DNA of 64,000 nucleotides from Lachnospiraceae bacterium. GTDB lineage: Bacteria > Bacillota > Clostridia > Lachnospirales > Lachnospiraceae. The stretch spans positions 1-64,000 of the forward strand of contig JAETTM010000013.1 of NCBI GenBank assembly GCA_021769135.1, read 5' to 3'. Below are positions 35,040-45,267 of this stretch, piece after piece (within the stretch, counting starts at the first letter, position 1; every line of letters begins with the position of its first letter). The notes beneath the pieces are model-generated. The model was not told the origin of the DNA. It made no database searches and saw only the letters and a list, made by a program, of their open reading frames with translations. The translations under genes were made by a program, and so were the position numbers.

Positions 35040-35063
35040 AAAGTTTATGGCGTAATAATGAAA

Positions 35064-35110
35064 GCCTAGGGAAAACTTTTATGCCGCAATGCCGCAAGTT
35101 TTCCCCAGGC
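35064..35110. terminator. Hairpin between Rpn-like and GH127 genes
   Basis: GCCTAGGGAAAACTT pairs with AAGTTTTCCCCAGGC (one mismatch) between the convergent genes. T runs are weak, so bidirectional termination is likely but not certain. Confidence 0.55.
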
Positions 35111-35126
35111 AATCTCTATTTTGCCG

Positions 35127-37082
35127 TTATTCCACCCTCATCCAAACCGCCATTTCTCCGCATCCCCGGTTTCCCCAGCTATGATAGGGAATAGCCACGG
35201 CTTTTATCTCTTTCCTTGCGCTTTTTTTATAGCGGTAAAGCGCATTCCCCCATTCCTCTGCGTCCTCTCTTTCCGCTGGAAAGGAAATGGCCGCTTCCCC
35301 GTCCAGATATCCCTGTTCTTCTCTCCATCCCAGCGTCCATCCTTCTTTGCCTTTTACCACAATCGCATTCAGATTCTTCCCGTTGTCCTTCTCTTCCAAA
35401 CAATAGACCACTGGCCCGCGCATCAGAGCGCAGCGGCCCGCATCCGCCCATACTTTCGGGTTAGCAAAAACCAGCCTGGGCTTTATCTCAAAGGCCACAT
35501 CAACGGTATCTCCCTCCTGCCATTGCCTGTTTATTGCGGCGTATCCTTTCTTCAATCTTTTCGCCGCTTCCTCATCTCTCTCCCCATCGGCTTCACCGCC
35601 CATTATCCGCTCATCATTTAACCGGATTTCCCAGCGTCCGCACCACGAAGGAATCCTGAAATATATCGCCTTTTCTGCCGTTTTACCCTTATAAGTATAT
35701 CTTATCCTTCCATTTTTGATATAATCCCCCTCCACAGCAAACCCGCTCTCCCCGTTTCGCCCAAAGCGCATTTCCCCTTCCACATATAAATGTATATAAA
35801 GGCCTTTCTCAAGGTTTTCATTCCCTTCATTATCTTCATAGATATAATCCTTTAAAGACGCTATCAGCCGGGCAACATTGGGCGGACAGCAGGCACATCC
35901 AAACCAGCTTGTCCTTTCTTTGCTCACATGCTGCAAGTCATAACGGGCCTCCGCTTCCTCTGGCAGCATCATTAAAGGGTTCACATAAAAATACTTTTTC
36001 CCATCCTCCGAAATGCCGCTGATAGCCCCGTTATACAAAGCCTGTTCCAGCACATCTCCATATCTGCTGTCTTTTTCCAGCCGAAGCATCCTTTTTGCCC
36101 AGAAAATCAATCCAATGGACGCACAGGTTTCCGCATAAGCCCTGTCATTGGGCAAATCATAGGCAGTTCCAAAGCTCTCCCCATGGGCTTCCGAGCCGAC
36201 TGCTCCCGTCAAATACATCTTTTTCCCCGTTACGTCGTCCCAAAGGGCCCGCAGCGACTGTTTTAACTGTTCATCCCCTTTCTCACCGGCCAAATCCGCC
36301 ATAGCCGCATACAGATACATTGCGCGGACAGCATGGCCCACTGCTTCCCTTTGCTCCGCCACAGGCCTATGGGCCTGATGATATGTTAAGCCGAACCATT
36401 TATCTTTAAACTGTTCCCCAAACCCGGAATCCTTTTCCAGAAAAGAAGGCTGGCTTCCCCTTTCTTTTATAAAGTATTCCATGAAATCCAGGTATTTTTC
36501 TTCCTTGGTATATTGATACAGCTTATACAACGCCATTTCCAGTTCCGGATGGCCCGGATATATGCGCATCTGCCCCTGCCCCGCGCCTATTTTTTCCCGC
36601 AGCAGTTCAATATATTTTATCATTATGTGCAAAAATTCTTCCTTCCCGGTAACTTTTGCATAAGCCACGGCTCCTTCCAGCAAATGCCCGGCACAGTAGA
36701 GTTCATGCCCATGAGCGATATTGGTGAAACGTTCCCCAGGTTTTTTGCATGTATAATAAGTGTTTAAATAGCCGTCCTCTCCCTGGGCTTTTTTCATCAA
36801 ACAGACCAGACCATCAATCTGTTCCTCCAGCAGCGGATTTTTCTCCCAGTCCAGGGCATAAGATGCCGCTTCTATCCACTTCCCCACATCGCTGTCCTGA
36901 AAAAGCATGCCTCCGTAAATTCCTTCTTCCTCCCCTGCTGCCAGCTGGAAGTTCCCAATCGCATGGCTCGGGGGAATCCCCTCCACTTCATCGTTCAGCA
37001 CCTTATACTGATAAGGGATAATTTCGCCGCACATCCTGTCTATCCTCGGTTTCCAAAATCTATCGTTTATCTTCACTTCCAT
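35127..37082 (-). CDS. GH127 beta-L-arabinofuranosidase
   Basis: A 651-residue enzyme of the HypBA1 family, which cleaves beta-1,2-linked L-arabinofuranose disaccharides of hydroxyproline-rich plant glycoproteins. GCACCPPNVAR near residue 397 carries the zinc and nucleophile Cys residues and YAETCASIG near 320 the additional Cys and Glu of the unusual Cys-Zn active site. There is no signal peptide, so it acts on imported oligosaccharide. It is the last gene of an importer operon and its start overlaps the preceding GH127 gene by 23 bases. Confidence 0.9.
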   Translation of the reverse strand: MEVKINDRFWKPRIDRMCGEIIPYQYKVLNDEVEGIPPSHAIGNFQLAAGEEEGIYGGMLFQDSDVGKWIEAASYALDWEKNPLLEEQIDGLVCLMKKAQGEDGYLNTYYTCKKPGERFTNIAHGHELYCAGHLLEGAVAYAKVTGKEEFLHIMIKYIELLREKIGAGQGQMRIYPGHPELEMALYKLYQYTKEEKYLDFMEYFIKERGSQPSFLEKDSGFGEQFKDKWFGLTYHQAHRPVAEQREAVGHAVRAMYLYAAMADLAGEKGDEQLKQSLRALWDDVTGKKMYLTGAVGSEAHGESFGTAYDLPNDRAYAETCASIGLIFWAKRMLRLEKDSRYGDVLEQALYNGAISGISEDGKKYFYVNPLMMLPEEAEARYDLQHVSKERTSWFGCACCPPNVARLIASLKDYIYEDNEGNENLEKGLYIHLYVEGEMRFGRNGESGFAVEGDYIKNGRIRYTYKGKTAEKAIYFRIPSWCGRWEIRLNDERIMGGEADGERDEEAAKRLKKGYAAINRQWQEGDTVDVAFEIKPRLVFANPKVWADAGRCALMRGPVVYCLEEKDNGKNLNAIVVKGKEGWTLGWREEQGYLDGEAAISFPAEREDAEEWGNALYRYKKSARKEIKAVAIPYHSWGNRGCGEMAVWMRVE

Positions 37083-39033
37083 TCAAATAACCCCTTTCCC
37101 CCAAAAATACCCGCATCTGCCCTGCTCCCCTGTTATTCCATCGGTAATATGGCAGCAATCTGATATTCTCTTCCCGGTAATCCGGTTTTTGATAAGTATA
37201 TAACCCGGAGCCCGGCCCGGCCATCCGGTATCCTTCCGCAAGCACTGTTCCGTCCTCCCCCATTTCCAACTTTCCCGTTTCCTTGAAAAACAAATCGAAT
37301 AATTCCCCATTATCCGCCTGCTCCAGGCAATACACCAACGGCCCACGCATAACTGCCGCTTTCCCGGCAAGGCTTTTTACTCTGCCATTGGCATATACCT
37401 TTTTTAGCGGCATGTCCAAATCCAATTCTATTATTTTTTTATGGCTGAAATCTTCTTCCATTAACAGATAGCCCTTCTCCAAAGTTCCTTCAACCTTTTT
37501 GCCGTCTGCTTTTATGATAAAGTTTTCGCACCAGCCTGGCACTCTGATGCGCAGCCGCCCCTTCCCTTCCCCTTTTCTTTCCACTGTCAGCATAATTTTT
37601 CCTTCCGCCGGATACTCTGTACGCTGCTCTACATGCCATCCCTCTATATCAGCTGCGCTGGACGCGAAAAAATGTATATTTAATTCCCCTAAAGACGCAG
37701 TATACATATAGCGGTTGAATGACAATATCAAGCGGGCTATATTAGGAGGGCAGCATGGGCAATCGAACCAGCTTTGACGTTCCGTCTCTAAATGGCTATA
37801 ATCCTTCCTCTTTTTACATCTTTCCGGATCCATTTCCAAGGGATTGGTATAGAAAAATTTCTTTCCGTCTTCCGATATGCCGCCCAAAATCCCGTTAAAC
37901 AACGCCCGTTCCATTACATCCGAATATTTCCTGTCCGTATCCATCCGCAGCATATGATATCCCCACAGAAACAGCCCGATAGCCGCACAGGTTTCCCCAT
38001 ACATCAAGTCCCCCGGCAAATCATAAGCGTAGGTAAAGCTTTCCCCATATTCCGAAGAGCCGATTGCTCCCGTGAGGAACATTTTTTTCTCCGTCACATC
38101 TTCCCAAAGCCCTTCCACCGCCTCATACAGCTTCTCATCCTTGGAAAGCCGGGCCTTATCCGCCGCCGCCGTATAAAAATAAGCCGCTTTCACCGCATGG
38201 CCAACCACTTCTTTCTGTTCCCTCACTGGCAAGTGCGACTGGGAATGATGAAAATCATCTTCCTTCAGTTCATAAACCAGATTCCCCGTCACATCTACAT
38301 TTCCTTTTTCCTGATTAAAAAAATACGGCTGTTTTCCCCTTTCTTCTACAAAAAAATCGGCTAAATCCCGGTATTTGTCCATTCCGGTGGCCTCATAGAG
38401 CCGGTACAGAGCCAGCTCTATTTCTGCATGCCCATCATACCCGTGGATTTTTCCCTCTTCTGCCCCGAATGCCCTATCTATGCAATCCCCATATTTCATA
38501 GCTATTTCCAAAAGGCTTCTCTCCCCAGTAACTTCATAATTCGTCACAGCAGCTTCCAGCAAATGGCCTGCGCAATACAACTGGCAAGATTCCTTCAAAT
38601 AGCTCCACTTATGCTTTAAACCGTTTATTATATAATAGGTATTCAAATACCCGTCTTTCATCTGGCACCTTTCCAGCAAATCAGCCAGTTCCTTTAGCCT
38701 GGCTCTCAATCCCATATTCCGGGATGTTTCCTTATTTCCTTTCTCCCCCAAAAAACCATTTTCTTCCTGCTGTGCCAACGCCAGTGAAGCCGCTTCCATC
38801 CATTTAAACAAGTCGCTGTCCTGAGACACCAGCCCATGAAATTCTTTCCTCACTTCTCCGGAAGCAATCCTGAAATTCTCCACCGAACCGCTTTTCCTAA
38901 TCCCCGCCACCTCATCACAAAGGGCATTTCCAATATAAGGAACCGTCACCCCGGCAATCAGCCTTCTTTTTTCTCCCAATATTCCCCCGGTTATTTTTAT
39001 ATCCGACGGCCTAAGCATATGATAATTTTTCAT
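37060..39033 (-). CDS. GH127 beta-L-arabinofuranosidase, paralogue
   Basis: A 657-residue cytoplasmic enzyme paralogous to its downstream neighbour. DCPCCPPNIARLI carries the active-site Cys pair and MYGETCAAIG the ETCA block, so it should be catalytically competent. The two sequences differ enough to suggest different linkages or substrates. ATG at 39033 follows GGAGG; an ATG at 39045 overlaps that site. Only 33 bases separate it from the permease gene upstream, and it overlaps the next gene by 23 bases, which supports one transcript. Confidence 0.9.
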   Translation of the reverse strand: MKNYHMLRPSDIKITGGILGEKRRLIAGVTVPYIGNALCDEVAGIRKSGSVENFRIASGEVRKEFHGLVSQDSDLFKWMEAASLALAQQEENGFLGEKGNKETSRNMGLRARLKELADLLERCQMKDGYLNTYYIINGLKHKWSYLKESCQLYCAGHLLEAAVTNYEVTGERSLLEIAMKYGDCIDRAFGAEEGKIHGYDGHAEIELALYRLYEATGMDKYRDLADFFVEERGKQPYFFNQEKGNVDVTGNLVYELKEDDFHHSQSHLPVREQKEVVGHAVKAAYFYTAAADKARLSKDEKLYEAVEGLWEDVTEKKMFLTGAIGSSEYGESFTYAYDLPGDLMYGETCAAIGLFLWGYHMLRMDTDRKYSDVMERALFNGILGGISEDGKKFFYTNPLEMDPERCKKRKDYSHLETERQSWFDCPCCPPNIARLILSFNRYMYTASLGELNIHFFASSAADIEGWHVEQRTEYPAEGKIMLTVERKGEGKGRLRIRVPGWCENFIIKADGKKVEGTLEKGYLLMEEDFSHKKIIELDLDMPLKKVYANGRVKSLAGKAAVMRGPLVYCLEQADNGELFDLFFKETGKLEMGEDGTVLAEGYRMAGPGSGLYTYQKPDYREENIRLLPYYRWNNRGAGQMRVFLGERGYLNGSEDKR

Positions 39034-39066
39034 TCCGACCTCCATTATCCCGCTTTACAGCATTCC

Positions 39067-39897
39067 TTATCCTTTCACCGCTCCCGCAACCATTCCGCTG
39101 ATAATCGTCTTCTGGGCAAATAAATACAAAACAATCACCGGCAGCAACGCCATCAGCCCCGCAGCAAGTAGCAAGTTCCATCTGTTCTGCGTAAATTGGT
39201 TATAAAACGACAATTGAGACAGCGGAATCGTATAAAGCTCCTTCTTGGAAATTAAAATCATCGGCAACATCAGGTCATTCCAATAACGGATAAAATAAAG
39301 TACGGCCAATGTTCCGCTCATGGGCTTAAGCAGAGGAAATATAATGGTAAAAAAGAACCTGTACCCGCTGCACCCGTCCATATCTGCGCATTCATCCAGT
39401 TCACGGGGAATTCCTTTTACGGTCTGCATATACATGATAACGGCCAAAGAACAGGAAAACCCGGCATTTAATATGGAAATCATCGTTAGATGGTTGGATA
39501 TATGTAATTTTGTGGCCATGACCGCTAACGGAATCATAATTACCGGAAACGGCAGCATCATGGCAATCATAAACACCAGCATTATCGCCTGGCTTACCTT
39601 ATTATTCATTCTCGACAGCTTAAACCCTGCCATAGAGCCGAACACCAGGACGATTACCCCGCTCAGCATGGCAAAATAAATAGTATTCAGAAAAACTCTT
39701 ATGTAGTTTCCTGTCCGTATCACTTCCTTAAAATTATCCAGATTCCACACGGCAGGCAAGGCTAACGGGTCCATCACTACTTCACCAAAGGTTTTAAACG
39801 CATTGATGATAATAAACAGCATGGGGAAAAACATAGCCACACAAAATACCCAAAGCAATAGCCCCACCGCAATATTCGTTTTTTTTCGCCGGTTCAT
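39067..39897 (-). CDS. Carbohydrate ABC permease (MalG-like)
   Basis: A 276-residue inner-membrane protein with six hydrophobic segments. The EAA loop reads DECADMDGCSGYRFFFTIIF and the C-terminus is GMVAGAVKG, as in MalG-type subunits. It pairs with the permease encoded two bases upstream and serves the binding lipoprotein at the head of the operon. Import of beta-L-arabinofuranosides or their oligosaccharides is inferred from the two GH127 genes downstream. No ATPase gene accompanies it. Confidence 0.92.
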   Translation of the reverse strand: MNRRKKTNIAVGLLLWVFCVAMFFPMLFIIINAFKTFGEVVMDPLALPAVWNLDNFKEVIRTGNYIRVFLNTIYFAMLSGVIVLVFGSMAGFKLSRMNNKVSQAIMLVFMIAMMLPFPVIMIPLAVMATKLHISNHLTMISILNAGFSCSLAVIMYMQTVKGIPRELDECADMDGCSGYRFFFTIIFPLLKPMSGTLAVLYFIRYWNDLMLPMILISKKELYTIPLSQLSFYNQFTQNRWNLLLAAGLMALLPVIVLYLFAQKTIISGMVAGAVKG

Positions 39898-39899
39898 TT

Positions 39900-40778
39900 T
39901 TATGCATCCCCCTCTTTCGTCAGCCGCATCTGTACCATTGCCACCATGAGCACTACTATAGTAAGGATTACCGACAATGCCGAAGCATACCCCATCCTAT
40001 GGCTTTTAAAAGCTTCATTATAAATATATAGCGAGATATTTTCCGAAGCATGCCCCGGCCCCCCATTGGTCAAGGTCATCAGCAGCGGAAACATATTTAA
40101 GGTTTCCGTAATAGCCAGGAATAAGCAGACAAAACTGGTAGGGCGCATCAGGGGAAGGACAATTTTAAAAATCCTGTTCCATCCCCCGCAGCCGTCAATG
40201 GCTGCGGCTTCCAAAGGGTCCTGGGGAAGCATCTGCAGCCCGGCCAGATAAATCACCATAAAATAACCTACCGCCTGCCATGCCTTCACCAGCACTACCG
40301 AATAAATAACCAGCCGTTCCTCAGACAGCCATCCTATTTTAAAAATCCCCCACCCGGTCAGCGGATATAAATCCGTCATCAGCCTTCCCAACAAAAATTG
40401 CCAGATAAAACCTACAGTTACATTGTTGAAAATGAACGGGCAAAAAATAATTGCCCTTAATATATTTCTGGAACGTATTTTGCGGTTCAATCCCAGTGCC
40501 AGCACAAAGCCCGCCACATTGATAACCGCCATAAACAGCAACGCGCTTAAGACAGTAAACAGCAACGAATTATAAAAATACTTGTCCTGAAATACCGCCC
40601 GGTAATTCCCCAGCCCAATCCATCCTAATTTGGGATTAATGCCATTATAATCCGTAAAAGAATAATATATGGTCTGTACTAACGGTATCAGGAAAAAAAG
40701 CGTATAAAGAATTAGCATAGGAGCTACAAACTTAATAAAACCCAAACATTCTTTCCTTAACTTCTTTCTGCTTTTCAT
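39900..40778 (-). CDS. Carbohydrate ABC permease (MalF-like)
   Basis: A 292-residue inner-membrane protein with six hydrophobic segments. LEAAAIDGCGGWNRIFKIVL is the EAA loop for ATPase docking, and GPGHASENISLYIYNEAF precedes the last segments as in UgpA/MalF-type subunits. ATG at 40778 follows GGAGTTAAAA; the ATG 12 bases earlier overlaps it. It lies 34 bases after the binding-protein gene. Confidence 0.92.
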   Translation of the reverse strand: MKSRKKLRKECLGFIKFVAPMLILYTLFFLIPLVQTIYYSFTDYNGINPKLGWIGLGNYRAVFQDKYFYNSLLFTVLSALLFMAVINVAGFVLALGLNRKIRSRNILRAIIFCPFIFNNVTVGFIWQFLLGRLMTDLYPLTGWGIFKIGWLSEERLVIYSVVLVKAWQAVGYFMVIYLAGLQMLPQDPLEAAAIDGCGGWNRIFKIVLPLMRPTSFVCLFLAITETLNMFPLLMTLTNGGPGHASENISLYIYNEAFKSHRMGYASALSVILTIVVLMVAMVQMRLTKEGDA

Positions 40779-40812
40779 TTTTAACTCCATTTCTGCCTTA
40801 AGCGCATGGCAT

Positions 40813-42183
40813 TTAGTTCAAAGCGTCCGCATATTTATCAAATGCCGCGTCAAAATCTTTTATCAGCTGCCCGTGGTCTTTCGTGCCTCCGTTCAGATAC
40901 TGCACGGTAACTTTCCATGATTCCGCATCGAAACCGGCCGGTTCATAGGCGTAATAAGTAAACACTGTTTTTCCTTCCTTCAAATATTCCTGAAGGATTT
41001 CAGAAGCCTCATCCAACTTAGGCTCCGCTTTGGCATTTGCCGTCGGCACACCAATTTCATTGTAATAATAACCGCCGCCATTTGCAGGGTCTAAGAAAAA
41101 TTCCATGAATCGATTAATGGCCTCCGCCTTACGGGGGTCCTCATCCGTTGCGGCCAATACATTGATTACAAATCCATACTGCTTCGGGAAAACCAGCCCT
41201 TCCTTCTCTTCGCTAATCGGCAGCGGGAACATCCCCATCTGAATATTCGGGTTCAATTCCCTTATCTGCAGAATCGACCAATTCCCCTGCAACATCATCG
41301 CCGCTTCTTCCTTTGCAAACACCGCATATTGGCCTGATACATCCGTATCAAAGGGCCTCTCCTGGGTATTGTCCGCCACTAAATCCAACACCTGGAAGGC
41401 CATATCCATTCCCGGCAGGTCAAAAGTCCAGTTCCCTTTTTTATAATTATCCCCCAGTTCCACTGCCTTTGGCGTCAGAATAGCGGATGCCCCATAACCG
41501 AGGAACTGTCCAATCGTCCATTCCGTTCCGTATCCCGCTGCAAAAGGCGTAATGCCTGCCGCCTTCAGTTTGTCCACACAGTCCTCCAATTCGCTCACCG
41601 TTTCCGGAATTTTCTCTATCCCCGCCTGCTCGAACAGCTTTTTATTATAAAAAACGCCCCACGCCTGGGTATCCATAGGAATACCATATACCCCTCCGTC
41701 TATTGTCACCGTATCCAATTCCGTATCCCTGATATATTGCAGATAAGGCTCATTGCTGATATCCTTTATATAACCAGCTTCCACATAGCTGGCCAACTCG
41801 TATCCTTGCAATTGGCTTGTTATATCCGGAACATCGTTGGTTGCCAGCCTTGTCATCAATTCCTCCAGGTGGTTCGTTCCTGTCGCGTTAAATGTCACAT
41901 GGACTTCCCCCTGGCTGTTATTAAAATCTTCCACTATCCTGCTGAAAATCTCAGTCCTGTTGGGGTCTCCAAAGAGGAACTCCAATTCTACCATTTCGCC
42001 CTCTGCGGCGGTTTCTTCCTTTCCCCCATTATTTTCCGAAGCATCATTTCCTGCCGCTTCGTTCTTTTGTACCGTTTCCCCCTCCGTACTATTTTCATTC
42101 CCCGCATCTGCTTGCCCGCATCCGCCAAGCAGGCCAGCTATCAATAATGCTGCCATAATTTTTTGTACTGTTCTCTTTTTCAT
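40813..42183 (-). CDS. Sugar-binding lipoprotein of ABC importer
   Basis: A 456-residue family-1 solute-binding protein. The signal peptide ends with lipobox LLGGC, Cys at residue 22, followed by a Glu/Asn-rich linker and a two-lobe domain with typical PDITSQLQGYELASYV and AWGVFYNKKLFEQAGI segments. It heads the importer-GH127 operon. On the minus strand a TATAAT (complement of 42271-42276) lies upstream without a good -35 box, which fits control by an activator such as the AraC-type regulator encoded at 45308. Confidence 0.92.
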   Translation of the reverse strand: MKKRTVQKIMAALLIAGLLGGCGQADAGNENSTEGETVQKNEAAGNDASENNGGKEETAAEGEMVELEFLFGDPNRTEIFSRIVEDFNNSQGEVHVTFNATGTNHLEELMTRLATNDVPDITSQLQGYELASYVEAGYIKDISNEPYLQYIRDTELDTVTIDGGVYGIPMDTQAWGVFYNKKLFEQAGIEKIPETVSELEDCVDKLKAAGITPFAAGYGTEWTIGQFLGYGASAILTPKAVELGDNYKKGNWTFDLPGMDMAFQVLDLVADNTQERPFDTDVSGQYAVFAKEEAAMMLQGNWSILQIRELNPNIQMGMFPLPISEEKEGLVFPKQYGFVINVLAATDEDPRKAEAINRFMEFFLDPANGGGYYYNEIGVPTANAKAEPKLDEASEILQEYLKEGKTVFTYYAYEPAGFDAESWKVTVQYLNGGTKDHGQLIKDFDAAFDKYADALN

Positions 42184-42270
42184 TCTAACCCTCTCTTTCT
42201 TTTAATGTACTTTCAACATTCCTCCAGCAAATCTTGTGTCCGCTGGCGGCTTTCCCTATCCCATGACAAA

Positions 42271-42276
42271 ATTATA
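42271..42276 (-). promoter_or_regulatory. -10 box of the importer-GH127 operon
   Basis: TATAAT on the minus strand, about 88 bases before the binding-protein start. No recognisable -35 box lies 16-18 bases upstream; the region there is an A/T-rich run, so activation by a regulator is plausible. Confidence 0.4.
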
Positions 42277-42440
42277 ACCAATATATTTTTTTCTATATAT
42301 GGACAGATTTGACCTTTTTTAGCATAAAATATTGAAAATTATCCACTTGTATGATATTCTTTCTTGCTGTAGAATTAAAAGTATATTAGACTGGAGTAAG
42401 TATGGTACTCACTCAGGCAAAACATATGGAGGACAAGATT

Positions 42441-44963
42441 ATGGGGTATAACGACATGCAAAGCGTTCAGAATCTGGAGGCTATCATCAATGAAGGGCTT
42501 CGTGTTGCCCTATTGGAAAAAACTCCGGATCAGTCGCTGGAAGTGTTGCTGGAATACCTGGGAAAAGCATTGAATGGAGAAAGGACTTACATATTCGAGC
42601 AGAACGAGTCCGGCGGCGATGATAACACCTACGAATGGGTGGCCGATGGAGTAGAACCGGAAAAGAAGAACCTTCAAAATGTTCCTCAGCAGGTATGCGA
42701 AAACTGGTATCGGAATTTTCGCGTAAGCAAACATATCGTCATTGAGGATTTGGAAGATATCCGGGAAACCGACCCCTTGCAGTATGACACTCTGAAACAA
42801 CAGAATATCCATTCCCTTGTAGTAGTTCCCCTTTATGATAACGAAAAAACCATTGGCTTTTATGGCGTGGATAATCCTCCCGTAAAATCATTGGAGTATG
42901 CGTCGAATATGCTCCAGACGGCAGCATACTTTATCGTATCTTCCTTGAAACGACGCAATCTGTTCCGTGAACTCCAAAAACAAAGCTATAACGTCCTCCA
43001 GGCCCTTAGCGTGGACTATTTAGGCATTTATAAAGTAAATTTTGATACCGATGAATGCGAAATATATCGAAATGATGAACGGCTCCAAATAGATGAAACC
43101 GTCAACTTTGCGGACGGTTATCAGGCAGCCATGGATCGGTATATTTCCTTGCATGTGGTTCCCCAAGAGCAGGAACGGCTTCGCGCTGTGACGAAAAAAG
43201 ACTATGTACTCGCACAACTTAGAAAGAAGAAGAAATTTTATGTCCGCTATCAGGTAAAGGATAATCCCTATGGCTTGAAACATCTGGAAATCCACTTTTC
43301 TGCTACGGAAACGCCGGAGGAAGAAAATTGCGCCATTTTCGCCCAACGGGATGCCAATATTGTAGTGGAACAAGAGGAAAAATATAAACTGGAAGCAAGG
43401 CAGAGCCTAGAGGATATCCTGGCAGGCGCCAGAACCGGTATCTGGACGATTGAAATGGAAAGAGGCTGCCAACCGAGAATGTATGCGGACCGAACCATGC
43501 GGATGCTTCTGGCTGTATCGGAGGAAATCGAGCCGGAAGAGTGCTATCGGCGCTGGTTTGAAAACATCGAGCCCGATTATGTGGAAATGGTGCAGGACGC
43601 GGTGCAGGAGATACTCCAAACCGGCCGCTCCGAGGTGGTTTATCCCTGGAATCATCCAGAATTGGGTAAAATATATGTCCGCTGCGGCGGCGTTCCAGAT
43701 AAGAAATTTGAAAAGGAAGGCGTTGCCCTGAACGGATACCATCAAGACATCACCGAAATCATAATGGCACGAAAAAAACAAGATCAGGCCATCATAGAAC
43801 TGCTTGAAAAGGTAAGGCGCGCGAATTCGGCAAAGAGCGAATTCCTCTCTCATATGTCCCATGACCTCCGTACACCTATCAACGGGATCCTGGGAATGCT
43901 GGATATTATGGAATATAGCCAAGGGCATTTGGAGCGGCAAAAGGAGTGCCGAAGGAAAATCCGCGTCTCCACGGAACATTTACTCTCCTTAGTCAATGAT
44001 GTTCTCCAGGTCAGCAAACTGGAAAGCGGAAGGCCGACCACAATAGAAGAACCCTTTGACCTCCATAATATATTGGAAAGCTGCATTACTATCTTATCTG
44101 TTCAGGCGGATGAAGCCGGCATTCAACTGGTGCTAGAAGAGGTTGAACTGCATCATAGTAGGTTGATTGGCAATCCGCTGCAATTAAAACAGATTTTGAT
44201 GAACATTATCGACAATGCGCTTAAATATAACCGCCCTCACGGTTCCGTATTTATTCAGATAAACGAAATCAACTGTCAGAACGGAATCGCCGACTACCGG
44301 TTTGTAATTGAAGATACCGGAATCGGCATCGGTGAGGATTTCAAAAAGCATATTTTTGAACCATTTACCCAAGAGCACAAAAGCGCAAGAACCCATTATG
44401 GCGGCGTAGGACTTGGCCTGTCCATTGCGAAGAAGCTGGTAGACCAGATGAAGGGAACCATAGAGGTAAAAAGTGAAGTAGGGAAAGGAACCGTCTTTCA
44501 AGTAACCTTGCCTATTAAAATCGACAATATATCGATTGAGCAGCCTGTAGCTGAAGAGCGGAATATACGAAACGATATTGCCGGGATGAAAGTCCTTTTG
44601 GTAGAGGATAATGAAATTAACTGCGAAATCGTGGAATTCATGTTGGAGCAAGCGGGTGCGAAGGTTGTGACTGCCAACGACGGAAAAGCAGCCGTAAATG
44701 AATTTGCAGCATCCGATATAGGAATGTTTGACTGTATACTCATGGACTTAATGATGCCGGTTATGAGCGGCTATGAAGCATCGCGGGTAATCCGCAGCCT
44801 GGACCGCCCGGACGCAAAAACCGTGCCCATCATAGCCCTGTCGGCCAACGCCTTTGAAGAGGATATCGCTATGGCAAAGGATGCCGGAATGAATGAACAT
44901 TTAGCCAAACCGGTAGACATTGATGTCATGTTCAAAGTTATACGGCGGATGAAAGCTAATTAA
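42441..44963 (+). CDS. Cytosolic hybrid histidine kinase (GAF-PAS-HisKA-receiver)
   Basis: An 840-residue protein without membrane segments. A GAF domain (about 20-170) is followed by two PAS-like regions. HisKA has SHMSHDLRTPINGILGML (His near 470); the ATPase domain has NIIDNALKYN, DTGIGI and GVGLGLS; a C-terminal receiver has LLVEDNEIN and LMDLMMPVMSG (Asp near 768). There is no output domain. It should sense an internal signal and pass phosphate to an unlinked partner. It lies between the GH127 operon and the YesM/AraC pair but on the opposite strand. ATG at 42441 follows GGAGG. Confidence 0.9.
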   Translation: MGYNDMQSVQNLEAIINEGLRVALLEKTPDQSLEVLLEYLGKALNGERTYIFEQNESGGDDNTYEWVADGVEPEKKNLQNVPQQVCENWYRNFRVSKHIVIEDLEDIRETDPLQYDTLKQQNIHSLVVVPLYDNEKTIGFYGVDNPPVKSLEYASNMLQTAAYFIVSSLKRRNLFRELQKQSYNVLQALSVDYLGIYKVNFDTDECEIYRNDERLQIDETVNFADGYQAAMDRYISLHVVPQEQERLRAVTKKDYVLAQLRKKKKFYVRYQVKDNPYGLKHLEIHFSATETPEEENCAIFAQRDANIVVEQEEKYKLEARQSLEDILAGARTGIWTIEMERGCQPRMYADRTMRMLLAVSEEIEPEECYRRWFENIEPDYVEMVQDAVQEILQTGRSEVVYPWNHPELGKIYVRCGGVPDKKFEKEGVALNGYHQDITEIIMARKKQDQAIIELLEKVRRANSAKSEFLSHMSHDLRTPINGILGMLDIMEYSQGHLERQKECRRKIRVSTEHLLSLVNDVLQVSKLESGRPTTIEEPFDLHNILESCITILSVQADEAGIQLVLEEVELHHSRLIGNPLQLKQILMNIIDNALKYNRPHGSVFIQINEINCQNGIADYRFVIEDTGIGIGEDFKKHIFEPFTQEHKSARTHYGGVGLGLSIAKKLVDQMKGTIEVKSEVGKGTVFQVTLPIKIDNISIEQPVAEERNIRNDIAGMKVLLVEDNEINCEIVEFMLEQAGAKVVTANDGKAAVNEFAASDIGMFDCILMDLMMPVMSGYEASRVIRSLDRPDAKTVPIIALSANAFEEDIAMAKDAGMNEHLAKPVDIDVMFKVIRRMKAN

Positions 44964-44990
44964 AGAACATCCCTTATGGGGTGTTCTTTT
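44963..44990 (+). terminator. Intrinsic terminator of the hybrid kinase gene
   Basis: AAGAACATCCC pairs with GGGGTGTTCTT around a four-base loop and ends in TTTT, directly after the stop codon. Confidence 0.85.
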
Positions 44991-44997
44991 GCATCCA

Positions 44998-45228
44998 TTA
45001 TCCTTGCGTGGGTGCAATAACAATTTTACATTTTGGACAATAGCCGGCTTCCGCTTTATATCCACTTGCCCTTAACGGTTTATACTGATTGATAAGGGGA
45101 ATCCCATCCTTTGCAGATGTAAAAGCGAACATAGATGGCCTTTTCCCGTCTGGCAGCCATTGAACCGGCTGTGACCAATTCGATATATATCCTGACTGCA
45201 TTTCATTTTGACAGTATGGGCAATTCAT
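44998..45228 (-). CDS. Small zinc-ribbon protein (PF20097-like)
   Basis: A 76-residue protein with CPYC near the N-terminus and CPKC near the C-terminus, a probable zinc site, with a PVQWLPDGKRPSMFAF middle. This resembles a small uncharacterised Firmicutes domain family. ATG at 45228 follows GGAGGTGC. A 14-base palindrome ACAAATCGATTTGT lies upstream (45250-45263) and could be an operator. Function unknown. Confidence 0.7.
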   Translation of the reverse strand: MNCPYCQNEMQSGYISNWSQPVQWLPDGKRPSMFAFTSAKDGIPLINQYKPLRASGYKAEAGYCPKCKIVIAPTQG

Positions 45229-45267
45229 AATATGCACCTCCAAATAAAAACAAATCGATTTGTCACC

